A stretch of 64,000 bases of DNA from Sphingomonas oryzagri (lineage in GTDB: Bacteria > Pseudomonadota > Alphaproteobacteria > Sphingomonadales > Sphingomonadaceae). Positions 61,541 to 64,000 of this stretch are shown piece after piece. The notes under the pieces are model-generated. The model made no database searches and was not told where the DNA came from. It saw nothing but the letters and a program-made list of their open reading frames with translations. The stretch covers positions 62,001 to 126,000 of the forward strand of contig NZ_JARYGZ010000003.1 of assembly GCF_029906645.1 (NCBI RefSeq), in the 5' to 3' direction. Made by a program: the position numbers and the translations under genes. Numbering within the stretch: position 1 is the first letter of the stretch; each line of letters starts with the position of its first letter.

Positions 61541-63489
61541 AGCACCCGAACCTGCTCGACGGCCTCGAACCCGCGCTGGCGACACCGATCCCGCATATCG
61601 GCGGGCTGGTCGGCGTCGGCTTTGCAGGCGGCGGAGGTAGCTCCGAAGGGCTGAAGAAAGCCGGCCTTACGGTCGACTTCGCCATGAATCACGATGCCGC
61701 CGCGATCGCGATGCACGTCGCGAACCATCCTCAGGCTCTGCATTTCTGCCAGGACATCTGGCAGGTCCGCCCGGAGAACGTGGAGCCGGGTCGCCCGATC
61801 CGCATCATGTGGTTCTCGCCGGACTGCAAGCACTTCAGCATCGCCAAGGGCGGAACGCCGGTCGACAAGCAAATTCGCGACCTCGCTTGGGTCATTCTGC
61901 TGTGGGCGAAGCTCCGCCGCCCCGACGTCATCCTGATGGAGAACGTCCGCGAATTCATGGGCTGGGGGCCGCTGATCGAGGTCGACGGCGAATTGGTGCC
62001 CGATCCCAAGCGCAAGGGCGAATACTTCCGCGCCTTCTGCCGCGAGCTGCGCAAGCTCGGCTACGTCATCGACTTCAAGATCATGGTCTGCGCCGATTAC
62101 GGCGACCCGACCAGCCGCACCCGCATGTTTGGCCAGTTCCGCTGCGACGGTCAGCCGATCACATGGCCGGAGCCGACCCACGGTGCGCCGAACGATCCGG
62201 ACGTCATCGCTGGCAGGAAGCTGCCTTGGCGTACCGCCGCGTCTCACGTGCTGGACTTTTCGCAGCCGTGCCACTCGATCTTCATGACGAGGGAGGAAGC
62301 ACGCGCTGGCAAGATCAGGATCAATCGGCCGCTGGTCGACGCCACCTTCGCCCGCGTGACGCTGGGGCTGGAGCGGCACGTGCTGGAGGCGGCACAGCCC
62401 TACATCATCAAGATCACGCACGGCAGCGCCGCGCCCGCAGCCAGACGCGTCGACGCACCGCTCTACGGGCAGACCTGCGCCAAGGGCGGCGAGCATGCGC
62501 TCGCGGTCCCCAGCTTGGTGCCCCTGACGCATCAAGGCGCGCCGCGCGCCCACGGCGCCGAAGAGCCGACCCGGACGATGACTGCCGCCAATCGCGGCGA
62601 GATCGCGATGTCGGCCGCCTTCGTTACGAAGTTTCGTCGCGATAGCGCCGGCACGGCCGCGACCGATCCGATCCCGACCGTCTCGGCGAACAGCTTCCAG
62701 AAAAAGCCCGGCGGTGCCGCGCCGCTCGGTATCGCGGCCGTGCACATGGTGCAGCACAACGCCGGCCCGAATAACGGCGGGCTGGCCGGCCGGCCGACCA
62801 CCGAGCCGGTGTCGACCCTCACGACGGCCGGCGCGCAGCAGAACGTCTGCGCGTCATACCTGGCGCATTTCCGTGGCAGCGGCGATCGCAGCGGCAACGA
62901 CGTGCGCGAGCGCGTCGTCACGCAAACGGCCGGAGGAACGCACGTCGCCGAGGTGCGGACCTTTCTGGTGAAATACTACAAGAGTGCCGAGGTCGGGCAA
63001 CATACCAACGAGCCGGTTCACGCGGTCACGACGAAGGCCCGTTTCGCGCTGATCGAAGTCAGCACCGCCGACGTCATCATGACGGAAGAGCAGCGTTACA
63101 CCGCCTATTGGGTTGCCCGCCTGATCGACGTCTATGGCCATCCGGAGGGAAAGCCGAAGCGCCGCCGCCGCAAAGGCTTCGGCTCTCTCCACTATCGCAC
63201 GCTGATCGACCGGATCGACGCCATGCACCGGCCCCGCCCGTCTGCAGTCGGCCGCGACGGCTGGATCGTATGGGACATCGGCATGCGGATGCTGACGGTC
63301 CGCGAACGCTTCCGCGCGCAGGGCGTCACCGACGATTACATCATCGACGTCGAGGTCGACGGCAAGCCGATCAGCGCCACCAAGCAAGGCGAAATGTGCG
63401 GCAACATGGTGCCGCCCAACACGGCCGAGGCGATCGCCCGCGCCGCGCTGCCGGAGCTGCGCGCACAGCCGGTCGGGGTGGCGGCATGA
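61537..63489 (+). CDS. Phage C5 DNA cytosine methyltransferase
   Basis: 650 residues. SAM motif FAGGGGSSEGL near 29-39; catalytic Cys97 in SPDCKHFS (usual PCQ form altered); ENV near 135; the SRTRMF motif VIII. A long insert between about 306 and 500 holds six units of about 35 residues, each ending [E/D]-P-x-x-T-x-[T/S], probably the target-recognition region. It methylates cytosine in phage or host DNA, perhaps to escape restriction. No partner nuclease is present. Confidence 0.92.
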   Translation: MKHPNLLDGLEPALATPIPHIGGLVGVGFAGGGGSSEGLKKAGLTVDFAMNHDAAAIAMHVANHPQALHFCQDIWQVRPENVEPGRPIRIMWFSPDCKHFSIAKGGTPVDKQIRDLAWVILLWAKLRRPDVILMENVREFMGWGPLIEVDGELVPDPKRKGEYFRAFCRELRKLGYVIDFKIMVCADYGDPTSRTRMFGQFRCDGQPITWPEPTHGAPNDPDVIAGRKLPWRTAASHVLDFSQPCHSIFMTREEARAGKIRINRPLVDATFARVTLGLERHVLEAAQPYIIKITHGSAAPAARRVDAPLYGQTCAKGGEHALAVPSLVPLTHQGAPRAHGAEEPTRTMTAANRGEIAMSAAFVTKFRRDSAGTAATDPIPTVSANSFQKKPGGAAPLGIAAVHMVQHNAGPNNGGLAGRPTTEPVSTLTTAGAQQNVCASYLAHFRGSGDRSGNDVRERVVTQTAGGTHVAEVRTFLVKYYKSAEVGQHTNEPVHAVTTKARFALIEVSTADVIMTEEQRYTAYWVARLIDVYGHPEGKPKRRRRKGFGSLHYRTLIDRIDAMHRPRPSAVGRDGWIVWDIGMRMLTVRERFRAQGVTDDYIIDVEVDGKPISATKQGEMCGNMVPPNTAEAIARAALPELRAQPVGVAA

Positions 63490-64000
63490 ATGTGATCGAC
63501 ACGCTCTACGCGCTCGACGCGAAGCGGCCGCAATCGAATCTGTTCAACGGCGATCATCGCGAGGCCGTTGGCGAATGCGTCCAACGCACGGTCGCCAACA
63601 TGCTGACCGTCGCGACCCGCTATGATCACTGGATCATCGCCTATTCGGGCGGGAAAGATAGCTCCACAGTCGTGACCGTCATCGTCACGCTGCTGCAGCT
63701 CGGCGCGATCCCACGGCCGAAAACGCTGATCGTCATGTACGCCGACACGCGGATGGAGCTGCCGCCGCTGCAGGCGGCCGCGCGTCTCATGATGCAGCGG
63801 CTGCGCGAAATGGGCATTGAAGTGATCGAAGTCGTCGCGCCGATGGACGATCGTTTCTTCGTCTACATGTTCGGCCGTGGCGTACCGCCGCCCTCGAATA
63901 CTTTCCGCTGGTGCACACCGCAGATCAAGGTCGAGCCGATGACGGCTGCTATCCGTGATCGCATCGCCGGGCTGGACGGCCGCGTCCTGACCCTGACCGG
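63486..64000 (+). CDS. PAPS-reductase/DndC-family protein, N-terminal part
   Basis: About 171 residues are visible before the window ends. The ATP-pyrophosphatase loop is AYSGGKDSSTVV near 53-64; NTFRWCTPQIKVEP near 139-152 holds the Cys used for sulfur transfer in DndC-like proteins. Start overlaps the methyltransferase stop by four bases. In DNA phosphorothioation DndC activates sulfur; a true PAPS reductase of sulfate assimilation would be shorter and lack the R-W-C-T segment. Which reaction it does here is open. Confidence 0.78.
   Translation, partial: MNVIDTLYALDAKRPQSNLFNGDHREAVGECVQRTVANMLTVATRYDHWIIAYSGGKDSSTVVTVIVTLLQLGAIPRPKTLIVMYADTRMELPPLQAAARLMMQRLREMGIEVIEVVAPMDDRFFVYMFGRGVPPPSNTFRWCTPQIKVEPMTAAIRDRIAGLDGRVLTLT

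Larger units (their letters stand above)
46028..64000. mobile_element. Prophage (left end to window edge), probably defective
   Basis: Left boundary is the tRNA fragment. Leftward genes from 59.3 to 46.7 kb are early functions, SSB, primase, then tail, holin and endolysin; rightward genes from 60.5 kb on are DNA-modification functions. A repressor with five operators divides them. Terminase, portal, capsid and most tail genes are missing between primase and tail fibres, where both flanking genes are cut. No integrase lies inside the visible part; it is expected near the intact tRNA on the right. Confidence 0.85.

Noticed and set aside
1-64000. CRISPR array
   Set aside because: No regularly spaced direct repeats of 24-40 bases were seen on reading either strand.

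Overview
The window is GC-rich DNA that reads like an alphaproteobacterial chromosome, most likely a sphingomonad. This is an inference from codon use, the aae-type efflux operon, the small GcrA-like and DUF6771-like proteins and the type of prophage genes; no rRNA or marker gene is present to prove it.

Layout. 1-1.2 kb: end of a fatty-acid beta-oxidation locus (acyl-CoA dehydrogenase, enoyl-CoA hydratase). 1.2-3.3 kb: gene-poor stretch with three small genes. 3.3-7.7 kb: signalling genes (membrane GGDEF-EAL protein, a small protein resembling the RNA polymerase alpha C-terminal domain, a CHASE4-type chemoreceptor). 8.1-16.5 kb: Nudix hydrolase, MarR regulator, carbonic anhydrase with a membrane protein, ClC antiporter, cysteine synthase, an MFS transporter broken by a stop codon, LysR regulator. 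16.4-21.5 kb: a four-gene tripartite efflux operon (FUSC, DUF1656, HlyD, NodT). 21.9-28 kb: nitric-oxide detoxification (flavohaemoglobin, truncated globin, NsrR with its operator) followed by AhpD-like, Ohr-like, LysR, SDR and azoreductase genes.

28.7-38.7 kb is the most coherent part: an ECF sigma factor with an RskA-type anti-sigma factor, surrounded by five transcription units each preceded by the same two-part motif, CATCC, 16 bases, CGTAKCTY, always pointing at the gene. The units encode DUF3617 and DUF2177 proteins; a DUF1295 protein with a cyclopropane-synthase-like methyltransferase and a membrane protein; an FAD oxidoreductase with DUF1365 and cyclopropane fatty acid synthase; a lipoprotein peroxiredoxin; and a lipoprotein esterase. 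This looks like a self-contained envelope and membrane-lipid stress regulon.

38.9-46 kb: HWE histidine kinase with a response regulator, then an accessory stretch with a tyrosine recombinase, truncated gene fragments and unknown small genes. At 45,988-46,027 lies the 3' part of a tRNA (best match tRNA-Glu), the expected scar of integration. From there to the right edge is a prophage. Leftward genes are tail, holin, endolysin, then SSB and early genes; a LexA/CI-like repressor sits among five matching operators; rightward genes include a repeat-containing cytosine methyltransferase and a DndC/PAPS-reductase-like protein cut by the window edge. The primase-helicase gene is cut short and joined directly to a tail gene, so the packaging, head and most tail genes seem deleted and the prophage is probably defective.
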